From contig CM065698.1 in assembly GCA_017654935.2 (NCBI GenBank), forward strand, positions 45,642,622-45,706,621: a stretch of 64,000 nucleotides of DNA. Reading direction: 5' to 3'. The notes below the pieces were generated by a model that made no database searches, was not told the DNA's origin, and saw only the letters and a program-made list of their open reading frames with translations. The DNA comes from Phymorhynchus buccinoides (taxonomy: Eukaryota > Mollusca > Gastropoda > Neogastropoda > Raphitomidae). A program made the translations under genes and the position numbers. This document shows positions 40,820-52,736 of the stretch, one piece after another. The stretch's first letter is position 1. Each line of letters opens with the position of its first letter.

Positions 40820-41275
40820 GCTCCAAGGCAAACTGAAGGACTCCGCAGTGTGGAACAAACATCGATGACCTTCACCCCGCCCCGTAAAACGACCTCGACC
40901 TTGACCCCGACCAGCACCCTCACCAGCGACCTGGGACTGTCCGTCGATTGGTCACAGTCCCCGGGGGATGATGGGAAGGGGGCGTGGCCTCGAGAGCCCA
41001 ACTCCTCTTTCTCTCCGCAATACCAACAACGGCACCATCAGGCCCTTTCGTCCGATCTGAGTCGTCTGATTTACAGTACTCCGCCACCACCGCGCTCCGC
41101 TGATATTTTCCCCCGGGGAAAGAACTACAACAGTGGTGGTGATGGTGGGAAGAATTTTGGGGAAAGGGAGAGGAGGGTGGACGGGGAGGGAGAGAGGGAG
41201 CGGACGGTGATGTTGTACAATCTGGGGAGGGTGGGGGATGGGAGGGAGAGCGGGGAGGAGGAATTTGAGGTGTGA
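40820..41275 (+). CDS. Coiled-coil protein gene, terminal exon E6
   Basis: Acceptor 'ggcgatttctcag' precedes 40820. The phase 0 entry fits E5. The frame encodes APRQTEGLRSVEQTSMTFTP and on to GEEEFEV with TGA at 41273-41275. The 151 residues are Ser/Thr/Pro-rich, then Gly/Arg/Glu-rich, without heptads, so the coiled coil ends in a disordered tail. The sequence is low in complexity and its end may vary among alleles. A polyadenylation signal AATAAA at 41485-41490 would give a 3' UTR of about 230 nt. Confidence 0.8.
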   Translation, partial: APRQTEGLRSVEQTSMTFTPPRKTTSTLTPTSTLTSDLGLSVDWSQSPGDDGKGAWPREPNSSFSPQYQQRHHQALSSDLSRLIYSTPPPPRSADIFPRGKNYNSGGDGGKNFGERERRVDGEGERERTVMLYNLGRVGDGRESGEEEFEV

Positions 41276-41318
41276 GCGAAGGCAAAACCCACATTTTCGT
41301 CCGTGAGAGAGAAGGTAA
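41276..41318 (+). other. Start of 3' UTR of the coiled-coil gene
   Basis: The stop codon is followed by about 40 nt of unique sequence before a MITE begins at 41319. Most of the likely 3' UTR, including AATAAA at 41485, would lie in the MITE interior. Confidence 0.5.
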
Positions 41319-41708
41319 TACAGTGGAACCATGGCTGCTCCTGCTTTCAGGATGTCCTGAAATGCAGGATTTTTTTTATTGCCTGGAGCCGGCGTCGCCG
41401 GATTATGAGAATTTGAGAAGCAACAAATTTCCTATTTAGAAACGTTTTGTCGGTTTCTCGCATGTGTGGAATATAAAAGAAATGAATAAAGATTAATATT
41501 TACATGCCTTTACCAGGAACTTTACATTTTTAGGATTGTTTAAATCAAGTTGTTAACTGGGCGGCCCCTGGACCCCTGCCTTGCAGGATTTATTCATTTG
41601 CCCAGGAGTACCCATGTAGAGGTAATTTTAATGCTTACAAAGAAGGGCAATGTCTCAGAGAAGTAGGTCTTAACAGGGAGGGAGTCTTATAAGGGAGGTT
41701 CCACTGTA
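41319..41708. mobile_element. MITE family A with foreign interior
   Basis: Left end TA-CAGTGGAACC at 41319. Right half 'gaggtaattttaatgcttac' to 'gggaggttccactgta' at 41708. The middle (about 41333-41620) is not family A and carries 'ctttcaggatgtcctgaaat', suggesting another repeat inserted. Confidence 0.7.
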
Positions 41709-41709
41709 T

Positions 41710-42640
41710 AATGTTGGAAAAAGCAACCTGCCTTGCTCTTTTCTGTCGCAGAGTTACCTTCCTTGTCATTGTAAATGTGGATATATTAGTCCAAGTGTGG
41801 TTAAAACAGGCTGCTGAGACACATTTGTACCATAGTCTTCAAGGGCTTCGGCTATTGAGATGATCCCTGGAGTCTTTAAGCCAGGGTAAGACAACAACTG
41901 AGACTCCATGGGTGACCAGGGGGGAAAAAAAACATGAAAATAGGACACACTGGAGACAGTCTAAGGGAAGCAACTACAATGGGAAGGTCTCAGGATTAAT
42001 AGGAACAGCGAGTTATTTCCCTTTTATTGGAAAAAACCCTCTGACGTGACATCAAAAGATGGGAACAGTGTTGGAATGGCAAGCAGGCATGGGATGAACT
42101 AGGATGATAAGCTACAGCATGCTACAACTCAGATTGTGTATGTGTGTGTGTGTGTGTGTGTGAGCACAATCTTCCTCTAATAATGACCATGTTGCCAAAA
42201 AACAAAACAAGTTCAGCTACGGAATAGAGAAAATAAACACGCCAAAAGTGGAAGGGGAGGGGGGGAGCTTGATGTTTCTAGTGTTCATGGGACTATAGCC
42301 TGAAAGAATGGATTTGTTGACGATCTTGTTTCTTTGTTGTTATTGGTTTTATTATTTTTAAATCTCGTTTTTTAAATAGTGTTTTCAATGCGAGGCAAAT
42401 AGGAATTGTTTGGAAATAATTAAGGGGAGTAATTTCGAGGGGTGAATGCCAGAACTGCCCATCTGTGCTCTTTATTCCTTTTGAGATAGACCGTTCTGGC
42501 AGGCACCCCTCGATTTCATGGTGTGTGGGAGTGATCTCGCCTAATTCAATCGGTCAAACAGGGGAAGTTACTCTACCATCTTTTTTTCAGAAAATTGTCT
42601 ATTGAATCACTGTAGAGCTGAGTCTGGATTATTTGAAGGA
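41710..42640. other. No gene seen
   Basis: Contains a short (GT)n at 42138-42162 and otherwise unique AT-rich sequence. No repeat ends or coding signals were recognised. Confidence 0.45.
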
Positions 42641-42643
42641 CTG

Positions 42644-42823
42644 TTACCGTATTTTTTGGCACTACAAGGCAATACTTTTTTTCCCCAGACTGAGACGCCT
42701 GTGCTTTATAATAATGACTTAAAAATATAGTAAGAAACTAAGGTAGCAAAATCTGAAGGTTGTGTGAAATTTGGGGGGTGCAACTTATAATCAGGTACAC
42801 CCTTTTATCAGAAAAATATGGTA
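42644..42823. mobile_element. MITE family F copy
   Basis: 'taccgtattttttggcacta' at left, 'cagaaaaatatggta' at right, interior 'ccccagactgagacgcctgt'. Diverged. Confidence 0.75.
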
Positions 42824-42898
42824 TTTTCAAATTAGAATGTAGATTAGAACGCTAGATCTCTGTAATAAATGCCTTTGATTTTTGAGGGGGTTATAACT

Positions 42899-43327
42899 GC
42901 CATATTTTTCAAACTAGAAGCCACACCTGATTATAAGTTGCACCATCTAAATGTTACACTTTAATTCATTAAAAAAAAATTAAAAAAAATTTGTTCTTAA
43001 TATTTACTTGTGGCGGTGCCATAGCCGATGAGGTTTAACCGAGGCGTGGTCACCGCTACACCTATCTGTATTAATAAAAAAAATCGGGACTTTACTGGTT
43101 TCATACTGCCTCCGGGCATTGCCTCCAGTATTGTTCCCAACATATTTGTATTTACAAATGTCCCATATGTGTCTGATTCAGACCAAGAGGACATAAAACA
43201 CCATTTTCGTCGACACTTTAATTCAAATTTTGTTGTTATATGTTCTTGCTATATTATTATCCATATTATAAGGCGCAGGCGTCTCAATATGGGGGAAAAG
43301 TGTCGTCTTGTAGCCCGAAAAATAGGT
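42899..43327. mobile_element. MITE family F interrupted by a family C element
   Basis: 'ccatatttttcaaactagaa' at left, 'tccatattataaggcgcagg' and 'tgtagcccgaaaaataggta' at right. The interior is split by the SINE-like insertion at 42969-43212. Confidence 0.8.
42969..43212. mobile_element. SINE-like element family C with 13-bp target duplication
   Basis: Bounded by acactttaattca at 42956-42968 and 43213-43225. Contains 'gtggcggtgccatagccgat', 'gtggtcaccgctacac', 'gcctccgggcattgcctcca' and 'tctgattcagaccaagagga'. An A-rich stretch (42969-43000) sits at one end, as expected for a retroposon 3' tail on the reverse strand. Confidence 0.85.
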
Positions 43328-43329
43328 AA

Positions 43330-44220
43330 TAGACTGTGTGTAGGAGAACAGTCATGATTTCACAAGGAAATTGTGTCTTCCTGTTGAGGGCTTCAAACTG
43401 ATCTGTTCATATTGAAGGCATACAGGTGAAAAGGGGTACAGTTTTATTCATCGTTTCTACTTGAAGTTTGTTACTGTGCATTTTCTGTGAGAGGCTTCCA
43501 GGTTTAATAAATGGAAAAATTATTGTCGTAAATGTTGCTAAATTTTTATCTTTTTTTTTTTTTTTCATTTTGTTTTGGACTTTATATAGCAAAGAATTGA
43601 TGCAAGGAATCTGATCAGAATATTGATTCTGTTTGAAAGTTGATTTTTTTTGGGGTGTGTGGATAGAGTGTTGAAAGAGACTGCAATGGAATTGAAACTG
43701 ATGTGTTGAATTTCTCAGGAATATACATAGTGTATGTTGAGTGTTTTTTTCTTTCTTGCACAACTTGGAGCATAATGTTGAAACAATGAATATGCAACAA
43801 AATTATCAATGTGGGATTTTAGCTTCCCGGTTGGACTTTTTCTTCTTCTTTCTTTTTCTCTGATGTAACGTCAATTTCATTCACTCCTGGTTGGTCTCAG
43901 AAACAGAACTTGGACCAAAGTGCATTCGAGTCAGTGTTAATCGCCATTTTCGTAGGTGTAATCGCGCAATTATGGTGATAAAACAACACATGTAAGCATC
44001 GTCGTGTGAATATCGTATCGCCCACCCCCACCCCCCCCGCTCGACAAAAAATCCGACAGACATTGGATTTGGACGGGAATGAGCAGCGTGGCGTGCATGT
44101 ACGCTGCCCCCCTCCCCCGCCCCGCTCAACAAAAGTTCTGACAATAGCGGAAAATCTTGGTGGAAGGATTTCTCAGCCTGCAAAAGTACTGACAGATGCC
44201 TAAAATGACTGATTTCAGAG
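43330..44220. other. No gene seen
   Basis: AT-rich with poly-T at 43551-43565 and C-rich runs at 44021-44040 and 44104-44125. No coding signal was recognised. Confidence 0.45.
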
Positions 44221-44225
44221 CTTGG

Positions 44226-44503
44226 ATGGCTCCAACCCACCTGCGTGCGCATCTCGACCATTCCAACGGAAGTGTCGCCATCTTAGTTCTTATTTGTGTG
44301 TAAACAAAGTGAAAATGTTATCTAAATGTGTAAAGAAAACATCCAGATGTTATAAATACAGTTTAGATAAGTTTCGAATTGGAACAGCCAAATACGCAGC
44401 ATCGATCTGGCATTTTTCCAAAAAAGGTAAGGACTAAGATGGCGGTCTCCCATAATATGGCGCTCCTTGTGGCCGGATATGACGACACGTGGGTACCAGC
44501 CAT
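44226..44503. mobile_element. Dispersed element family I, full copy
   Basis: Starts 'atggctcc..cacctgcgtgc' and ends 'cgtgggtaccagccat'. Subterminal 'tgtcgccatcttag' and 'ctaagatggcggtc' are inverted. It carries a 40-codon frame (MLSKCVKKTSRCYKYSLDKF…) followed by 'ggtaagg'. Other copies: 51766-51952 (inner deletion) and 53763-54041. Confidence 0.8.
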
Positions 44504-44859
44504 TCAGTGTAGTGACATTGAAAATTTGGGGTAAACAGGTCTGGTACTTATGATAACTCAGTGCCTTGATAATGCTGTGATGGGTGAAGTTTGTGGGGTG
44601 TCGGGTGTGGGTTTGCTATCAGTAAGTGGAGAAATATGTTTTTGGTACAGTACGTAAGAATTGTAAACCAGGTTGTGTTTGCTTTTTATTGGGCGACTGC
44701 CTTCTGTCGCATGCTCGATTTTACAACATGACTCAATTTTGATTTTAACTGCCAAATCTGATACATTTTGTCTGTGATGATAAAGTGATACCGTCCATTT
44801 CTGGTTGTTTCTTGTTGTTGTTGTTTGGGTTTTGTTATTACAATGCATTACAGATGGAA

Positions 44860-45055
44860 TACAGTGGAACCTCCCTTATAAGACCTTCACAAATCATAAA
44901 AAATCAGGTCTTATAAGGGAGGGGTCTTATAAGGGAGGGGTCTTATAAGGGAGGTAATTTTAATACTTACAAAGAAGGGCAATGTCTCAGAGAAGTAGGT
45001 CTTATATGGGAGGGAGTCTTATAATGGGAGGTCCTATAAGGGAGGTTCCACTGTA
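44860..45055. mobile_element. MITE family A, intact copy
   Basis: TA-CAGTGGAACCTCCCTTATAAG to 'gggaggttccactgta', with an extra internal 'gtcttataagggagggg' unit. 196 bp, the longest intact copy here. Confidence 0.9.
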
Positions 45056-45135
45056 TTACATAGCGCACAACATTAAGTGATGCTAGCTCCTTTGCCTACT
45101 TATCTGCGTTTATCATCTTCGTTTTTTTGTTTTTT

Positions 45136-45609
45136 TTAACCCCTTCACTGCCAGAGGAAAACTAATGCATTATAAATTTTCTTTTCATAAAATTTAAAAG
45201 AGACCTGTTATAGACTCAATCTGAGAAAAATGGTCTAGAGATATATCTTTCCTGGCTTATCTAAACCCAAAACCATCATTCCAGGGCTATGACATCAAAA
45301 GTTATGACATCACCCCCCCCATAGTCAAGCATCAGAATTGTCAGAGGATTAAGAATTTCTGACAGAGGATTGGCTTCTCTTGTCAGAGGTTTTGCCTTTT
45401 TATTCAGTGTTATCCTTTGTGTTATATAACATTTTAAAGTGATTTATCACTGCATTAAGCCTTTTTGGTGGTGTTCAGAACTGATGTCAGTGTTGTCCCT
45501 CTACAGTCTGGGGCCTTGATGACCCTTTTACCGTGGTTTTCAGAGGATTGGACTTCAGACTATTCTGATGCCTGATAGTAGACATGGTACTGGGCAGTGA
45601 AGGGGTTAA
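45136..45609. mobile_element. TTAA MITE family E, full copy
   Basis: TTAA-CCCCTTCACTGCCAG at left and 'ctgggcagtgaagggg'-TTAA at right. Interior 'ccattccagggctatgaca' occurs also in the truncated copy at 40426-40610. 474 bp, non-coding, piggyBac-like by ends. Confidence 0.85.
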
Positions 45610-45984
45610 TCTACATTGCCTTTCTCACAGCTGAACAGTGACCAAACATAGGACAGGACCTCTCTTCCCTGTGTCATGCGCATTCTCCCATAAGTTTTTG
45701 ACATGTTTTTTCGTTGGGAGACTGGCGCCTGGACTACCCTGGAAGAGAGGTCGACCCGCAGTGCACAGTGCACAGCTTGCTGTAACGTCAAGACTTCAGA
45801 TTTTTAGCTGTCACACACACATACACAAGTATTTTTCTCAATTCACAAAATCACTGTGTAGGTTTTATCCTCAGGACAACTTAGCTTCTAGCTATTGTGT
45901 TTTCTGCTTTTTAGCTAAGCCTTTTTTGTTTTTTTAAAGCGGATTTTTTTTATTTTTTTTGATGAGGAAAAAGTTCTTGTTGAT

Positions 45985-46055
45985 GAATAATTGATTGTAA
46001 AGCGCTTTGGGCTCATTTGAGGTAAAGTGCTATATAAATGTATTATTATTATTAT
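45985..46055. repeat. LINE/SINE 3' tail 'aaagcgctttgggctcattt'
   Basis: 'gtaaagcgctttgggctcat' followed by 'gctatataaatgtattatta' and (ATT)n is a typical 3' tail of a non-LTR element or its SINE partner. The 5' part is lost. Confidence 0.6.
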
Positions 46056-46244
46056 TTCCAAGATGTGATTGAAATTTAGAATGGCAAGAGTTGAGCAATT
46101 CTGTTGATTGTGTTTCGCTTATCATGTTTGATAGATTTGAGTGTAGAGTTTGACTTTGTCTGACTGTTAGTTCAATCATGGTTGTAATTATTTGACTGGG
46201 TACCCGGTAAATGTTTCTTCTTTTATTAAAATTATTTTTTGGGG

Positions 46245-46489
46245 TTAACCCCTTCGCCGCCAGACTTTTTTTAGCCCCAAAAATACCATTAATCTTAATT
46301 GGGTAGAGAAAAAAGTCTAGAATATTGGGAATTCCTCACGGTGACATGTACAACATTAGGCCTGTCCTTACCTCCCAAAATTAAGAAAATGGGGTGTGCA
46401 GATAACTGGCCCTGATTTGATGCCTTTTAGTGACATGGGTGTCAAACCATTGTGGTGCATAAATGTGACATTGGCGGCGAAAGGGTCAA
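46245..46489. mobile_element. TTAA MITE family D, fourth copy
   Basis: TTAA-CCCCTTCGCCGCCAGAC at left and 'ttggcggcgaaagggt'-CAAG at right (TTAA changed to TCAA). Interior 'agtgacatgggtgtcaaacc'. Confidence 0.85.
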
Positions 46490-46494
46490 GTCAA

Positions 46495-46673
46495 CAATTT
46501 TGATATGTGTTATCATGAGTAATATATTTCTGTTTGTTTGTTTGTTGGTTGGTCTCATCCCACGTTGAAGTTTCTCGTCGCCAAACAATTTTGATATGTG
46601 TTATCATGAGTAATATATTTTTGTTTGTTTGTTGGTCTCATCCCACGTTGAAGTTTCTCGTCGCCAAACAATT
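46495..46673. repeat. Two-copy ~87-bp tandem repeat
   Basis: 'aattttgatatgtgttatca' through 'gttgaagtttctcgtcgcca' is repeated once, differing by a GTTTGTTTG step. Confidence 0.85.
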
Positions 46674-47900
46674 TTGAATTTTAGTTGTTTTAAGTTTGCG
46701 AGCATGGGGCATTGGAAATGGATGCTTAATATGATCATCTTTCTTTAACTGAACTGCACAAATTTCATTGTTGCATGCTACTTTCTTTGTAAAACACTGC
46801 CTATAAAGTTAATTTGGACATATCATAATCTTGTTATAATCAATTAAAAAACATTTAGGGTTGGGTTTTTTTGTGTGCATAGTTGGAACTTTAGAGCTAT
46901 GTATGGAGATTGAAATTTCTGAATAACCAGATTTTTTCATATAACGTCATGATCATCATACAAATTCAAATTGGATGCAATATCTCTCTCTTCCCTCTAT
47001 TTTTAATTTTTAATTCTTTCAATCTAGCTATGCGTAAAATTTACTTGCTTAATTCTTTTAAAAATACGTTTTTCGTTCTAGCAAATCATATGTTGACTGC
47101 CACATCAATAACATTAGCAGCACCTTTTTTCAGCACCCTCCATGATAGGAAAGCGCTCCCTTTTAAAACTGTGTAGTTTCTCAATCCATGGCTCTTTCAT
47201 GACTAGAGTATATAGACACTAAATCCACAAAATAACTCCCCCCCCCCCCCCCCCTGTGTGTGTGGCTAGCGCTTCCTGGGGTGGAGGTTAGAGGAGGGGA
47301 GGGGGGGGTGCTAAAGGGTTGTAAACTCTTTTCTTAATATTTATTGTTTTTCAACAGATTCTGTTAATTTCACAACAGATCTCGCTTTGCACATTTTTGT
47401 CAAGATTTTTTTTTCTGAGTTCCAAAATTGTCAACCTGTTTGACAACTGTGCACTACGAGAAAAAGGTGCAGAGGATGTATTGGATAAACAATTTAATGT
47501 GTTGTAAACGATATATAATCGGACCCCCTCAAGTATTTTTTATTGTAATTTTTTTTAATGAATTTTAACAACACAAACGGAAATCACGGTTGTTCTTGAA
47601 CAAATAAATATAAAACCTAATGAAGGGCTAACTTCCGTCCATTGGAAACAACCTGTTATTTTATTTACGTCGACTTTGTCTCAAAAGTTTTGTTTAAAAA
47701 CTGAAGGTTTCTGTGATGCTTTTGTACAATTTTAAGGAAACCGTCCTTGACATGAGCTGTCCTTAAAACAAAGCAAACAAAAAACCATGTGATATCAAAC
47801 TCCCTGCATATATTACTTATTGTGTTGATTTCAGTCAAAGCAATATTGTTTTTTTAAATATTTTTTTATAAATGATGTGTATGTGTGTCAGTGTGTGCAA
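46674..47900. other. No gene seen
   Basis: AT-rich with a C/G-rich stretch at 47239-47312. No coding signals recognised. Confidence 0.45.
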
Positions 47901-47904
47901 TATT

Positions 47905-48312
47905 TCCATCTACATGCCAGCTCGCACTTTACGTTCAGTTTCTGACCCTCTTTCTCTCCAGATCCCTAGGTATAAGCTTTCAACTGTTGGTCGGCGCTCT
48001 TTTGCTGTCTCAGGACCGACCTCCTGGAACAAACTTCCTCTCTCCCTCCGTCAGCGACCGACACTCTCTGCTTTCAAAGCTAACCTCAAAACCCACCTGT
48101 TCCCCCGATATTAAAGCTCCGCTCTCTTTCTCTTCTCTCTCTTGCCATTAGGTCTGTTTCTGCTATGTTCCATTTATGTCATCCGTGTGTGTTCGCTTTG
48201 TATTGCGTTTTTGTTTGAATGCGCTATGAATGCTAACGTGTGTGTGTGTGCTTTGATTTGATTTATATCAAGATTCAGCGCCGTATAAATACTGTATGTT
48301 GTTGTTGTTGTT
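47905..48312 (+). pseudogene. LINE ORF2 C-terminal fragment with 3' tail
   Basis: The frame gives LSTVGRRSFAVSGPTSWNKL then LKTHLFPRY and stop at about 48112. 'RSFxVSGPxxWNxLP' followed by an F-K-x-x-L-K-T-H-L-F end is the C terminus of non-LTR retrotransposon polyproteins. The 3' UTR ends 'tatcaagattcagcgccgta' and (GTT)n. A similar tail lies at 29125-29165. 5'-truncated. Confidence 0.8.
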
Positions 48313-48314
48313 GT

Positions 48315-48985
48315 GTGAGAGAGATGGAGAGAGACAGACAAAGGGAATGAGGATGGTTGGAATCTTGAGTTTTCTATTTTTTTCCACATATTTGAGAGAC
48401 AGGTCAATGTACGTTTTTTTTTAGTTATGCATGACGAGTCTCCATTTTGTCTAAAGATTATGTGCATTTGATAATTGAGAGATGTTTTTTACGGATTTAT
48501 GTCTTACATATGCATTCCTACTAACGTTAACTATGTTTGGATAAATCATATATCGCCAAAATCTGTTTTATTTGCTTTTGTGCAGATGGCAGACAAATAC
48601 GTTTTGTTTTCAGTCAACATTTGTCCATTTTGGTTGCTAAATGTTCACCTTCATTGAATCTATTTTTATCACTATTTTATTTTTCATTCATTTTCTTTTC
48701 ACACTCTCTTTTTTAAGTATTTTTTAACTCTTTTAGTTCATCTTTTATTCTTTGTTGCCTTTCTTTGTTATTTTTCGCCTTTATTCCAACTCGATCTATG
48801 GAGCCCTGCTCTTCTCATGTGGACCTTTGTTATTTGTAAACTTAACTAAGACATTTTAGCTTTTTGTCACTGTTTCTTGCAAACATAATATTTATTTCAA
48901 TTATTTGTTAACGAACCAGAAAATGAGACACAGAGCACCAGTTTATTTGAGTCTTTCCATCATAACTATTTGTAAGACTTTTTTT
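48315..48985. other. No gene seen
   Basis: AT-rich sequence without exon signals or matched repeats. Confidence 0.45.
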
Positions 48986-48986
48986 A

Positions 48987-49353
48987 ATGAATAAATCACT
49001 CTTTGAAGCCATTTAATATCATTCCATTGCATGTATCTCAATTTCATTTTAGCATTTTCTTTATGAATAAATCTATTTTTGCAAGCATTTAATATCATTC
49101 CATTGCATGTATCTCAATTTCATTTTAACATTTTCTTTATGAATAATCTTTTTACAGCCATTTAATATGATTCCATTGCATGTATCTCAAATTCATTTTA
49201 ACATTTTCTTTATGAATAATCTTCTTTTACAGCCGTTTAATATTCCATTGCATGTATCTCAAATTCATTTTAACATTTTCTTTATGAATAATCTTCTTTT
49301 ACAGCCGTTTAATATTCCATTGCATGTATCTCAAATTCATGTTAACATTTTTG
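48987..49353. repeat. ~74-bp tandem repeat, five units
   Basis: The unit contains 'agccatttaatatcattcca', 'ttgcatgtatctcaa' and 'acattttctttatgaata'. The last copies are nearly identical, the first diverged. Confidence 0.88.
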
Positions 49354-49354
49354 T

Positions 49355-50310
49355 ATCTTTTTATTATTTTTTTTTAAAGATTTCAGAATGCAATACAAAT
49401 GTAGTGCCAGTATTTATCCCTACACAGTTTGTTACAATACAAAGCTTTGTGTTATTTCTCTTATTTCTGTTACCTGCTTATAGTGAATTTAGTTTTCTAC
49501 AGAAAACATTTTGTGTACCACCGTACTTAACATTTCCTTCTTTAAAAAAAAAAAAATCATTTTGATAAAGTGTGTGTGTGTGTGCATAATAGCTTGAGAT
49601 AAGAAGTCATAGTTTTGCGATAGGTAATTGCATTTGACCAACCCTGACAACATGAATCATGAGTTATCTTTTTAAAAAACATCTAATTAGCCACACACAA
49701 AAAAGTGACCAAATTGATAACAGTGTTAGAAAATTAAGCATAACAAGTTATTTATAAGATTTGGAACAGGATTTGTTTTTCGTGTGCAACTTTTTACATA
49801 TCAATTTCAACATTCTTTTTTACCTGTCTGGAATAAAGAAAAGAAAAAGAAAAAAATCGCAAATAAAGAGAGAAAAATACATTTTAATTAAAACATATTT
49901 ATTAAAAAAACAACATTAACAACAGATACTAAAAACCGCAACAACATCAACATCTGTAGATGTTCTATTTTTTAAATTCAAAATTCACCCAAGGTATGAA
50001 AAACACCTGTTTTGTTGAAGTAGAATGTGTGACAAAAGTTTTGTTTTCTTCACTGTACCTGAGGTAATATTTGTGATTAAAAATCATCTGCATTCTTTTC
50101 TTTTTCTTCATTTGTTGAAGAGGATGAAATACTTCAAAATGATCCAGTGATATGAAAATGATTGAGTGGTGTTGTCAGGAGGAGTTTTGCTGGAGAAGGA
50201 TGTATGTATGTTTTTTGCGCATTTAATTTTATATGTTTGTATTCCGTCCTGCTCTGTGTCATAATATTGAAATGCATTTACATGTAATACATATGCATGT
50301 CTCCACCCAC
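49355..50310. other. No gene seen
   Basis: AT-rich sequence with poly-A and poly-T runs; nothing recognised. Confidence 0.45.
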
Positions 50311-50311
50311 C

Positions 50312-50512
50312 TCAGATATATGTATAATGGATATATAAAGAAGTATATGTATATTGGCATGTCATATATGTATAATGGATATATAAAGAAGTATATGTAT
50401 ATTGGCATGTCAAATATGTATAATGGATATATAAAGAAGTATATGTATATTGGCATGTCAAATATGTATAATGGATATATAAAGAAGTATTATCAGAATA
50501 TTGGCATGTCAA
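50312..50512. repeat. 48-bp tandem repeat, four units
   Basis: The unit contains 'atgtataatggatatataaa' and 'agtatatgtatattggcatg'. A multiple of three, so frames stay open with a 16-residue period; no sign of a real gene. Confidence 0.92.
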
Positions 50513-50576
50513 CCAGATATATCAAAAAGCAACATTAAATGACATTGCTATTAGAGACTTAATTTTGTTTTCCTCA

Positions 50577-50612
<36 letters not shown>

Positions 50613-50751
50613 CTGTGTGAGTGTGTGTGTGCTACAAACATTTGAGAATTTTTTGTCTGCCTCTCTCTGTGTGTGTGCTACAAACATTTTATAATTTAGT
50701 TGTTTTTTTCTGCCTGTGTGTGTGTGTGCTACAAACATTTTTGTTGTTTTT

Positions 50752-50948
<197 letters not shown>

Positions 50949-51765
50949 GTTAAAAAGAGCAACTGAACTTTCATTTGGGACGAGAAGAAATGAAGCATCA
51001 TACAATAATTAAATCAGCAAGTGTTCCTTCCATTGTCATTTGTATTATCAGAATCTTTGTTATATTAAAACCAGATTCACTGGGATTAGGTTGATATGGC
51101 TTGCCATTTGGTGAATCTGACATAAAGTGCGGCTGAAAGATGCCTTGAGGAACCATTCTATTAAGTTTCATTAAGACTGGTTTAGTAGTTTAAGCACTAT
51201 GCAAAATTTTTTGTTCACATACAGACGCACTCAGAAAAACACACAGGCCCCTAGCTGTTTCAATTGCAATGTTCCTCTTCTTTTACTCAGCATCTGCCGT
51301 CATCGTTTTGACGATTTTGATGCTCAATTATACAATGTGAAAGATATGGGCATAAGAAGAAATTTACGTTTTCAAGGTCAGCATGGTTATCATTTTTGTA
51401 TGGGACATTTTGTGTACCATGATGCACCATTACAGTAAATTTGAAGCGATTCCATGCAACAGTTTATGAGATTGGGGCCTTGGGGTTTGAACATGAGCGC
51501 ACAAACAAATTCATGGTTATAGAACCCTGAAAAAAAACCTATCATACGTGCCAAAATATAGAGGCTATTTATAGGCCTCGCGGCCCTTTTTAATTTGACT
51601 TTTTTTTCTTCTTTTTTTTCCTTAAAGTGGTTTGCGTCTCCTTAAAATGAAACTAATCAAAAAGTATAATATTAGCAATTAAGTGTTTTGGGGTTTGAAC
51701 TTCTTAATCAACATGACTTTGACCTTAAAATAAAACTAAAGCATTCAGTCGATAGATGATGTCCT

Positions 51766-51952
51766 ATGGCTCCCCCCCACCTGCGTGCGCATCTCGACCC
51801 TTCCAACGGAAGTGTCGCCATCTTAGTCAGATTTGTGTGTAAACAGCATCGATCTGGCATTTTTCAAACAAAGTTACTGACTAAGATGGCGGTCTCCCAT
51901 AATATGGCACGCTCCTTGTGGCCGGATATGACGACACGTGGGTACAAGCCAT
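51766..51952. mobile_element. Element family I, internally deleted
   Basis: Same ends as 44226-44503 ('atggctcc', 'gggtacaagccat') but lacks about 85 bp between 'tgtgtgtaaac' and 'agcatcgatctggc', removing most of the internal frame. Confidence 0.8.
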
Positions 51953-52395
51953 AAAACCTGTACACACAAAATGATTGAAATAGATTGAATGGTTTGCAAG
52001 AAAATGCGGCCGGCGCACGCACGCACGGATGCACGCACACACGGACGGACGGATGAAATAAAAATAATACTTCCCGAAGCTTCGCTCGGGAACTACAAAA
52101 TGACAGTGTGTGGGCCAAGAGCGATTCTGGCCGCCTAACGGGAGATGGCCCTATTGGCTTGTATTATTTCTTTGACAAAATTAACAGAAGACCAAATTTA
52201 GTTTTGCCGCGCATGGGTGAGACAGACACTGAAAGAAAGAGAGTGAGATTGACATTGCTTAAAGACTGCCTTCAAGTGAAACACCACCCGGAGGCAAGGG
52301 TTAAAGATCATAACTCCAGCTGAACAGCCTATTGGTGTGGGCTAAGAAGACAACAAACATTGGCTACCACATATACGTGGTCAGGGTAATGAGGG

Positions 52396-52729
52396 CAACT
52401 AGGCCTCGCGGCCTCTGAAGTGCCCTTTCACATTTTTTGATGACTTTCATGTTGGGGGCCTCGTATGCCCTTTCAATTTAGTTTTTGTAGTATTGGGCAC
52501 AGCTGTGACGGTTTTTGATGACTCAATCAGTCATGTTGGGGGCCTCGCGGCCTCTGAAGTGCCCTTTCAATTTAGTTTTTGTAGTATTGGGCACATCTGT
52601 GACGGTTTTTGATGACTCAATCAGTCATGTTGGGGGCCTCGCGGCCTCTGAAATGCCCTTTCAATTTAGTTTTTGTAGTATTGGGCACAGCTGTGACGAT
52701 TTTTGATGACTCAATCAGTCATGTTGGTA
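52396..52729. repeat. ~116-bp tandem repeat, three units
   Basis: The unit contains 'ggcctcgcggcctctgaagt', 'ccctttcaatttagtttttg', 'ttgggcacagctgtgacggt' and 'gatgactcaatcagtcatgt'. The last piece is a near-perfect palindrome. Confidence 0.88.
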
Positions 52730-52736
52730 TCTCAAT

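Noticed and set aside
46910..47176. 88-codon frame beginning MKFLNNQIFS
   Set aside because: AT-rich composition, no domain, no splice or promoter context.
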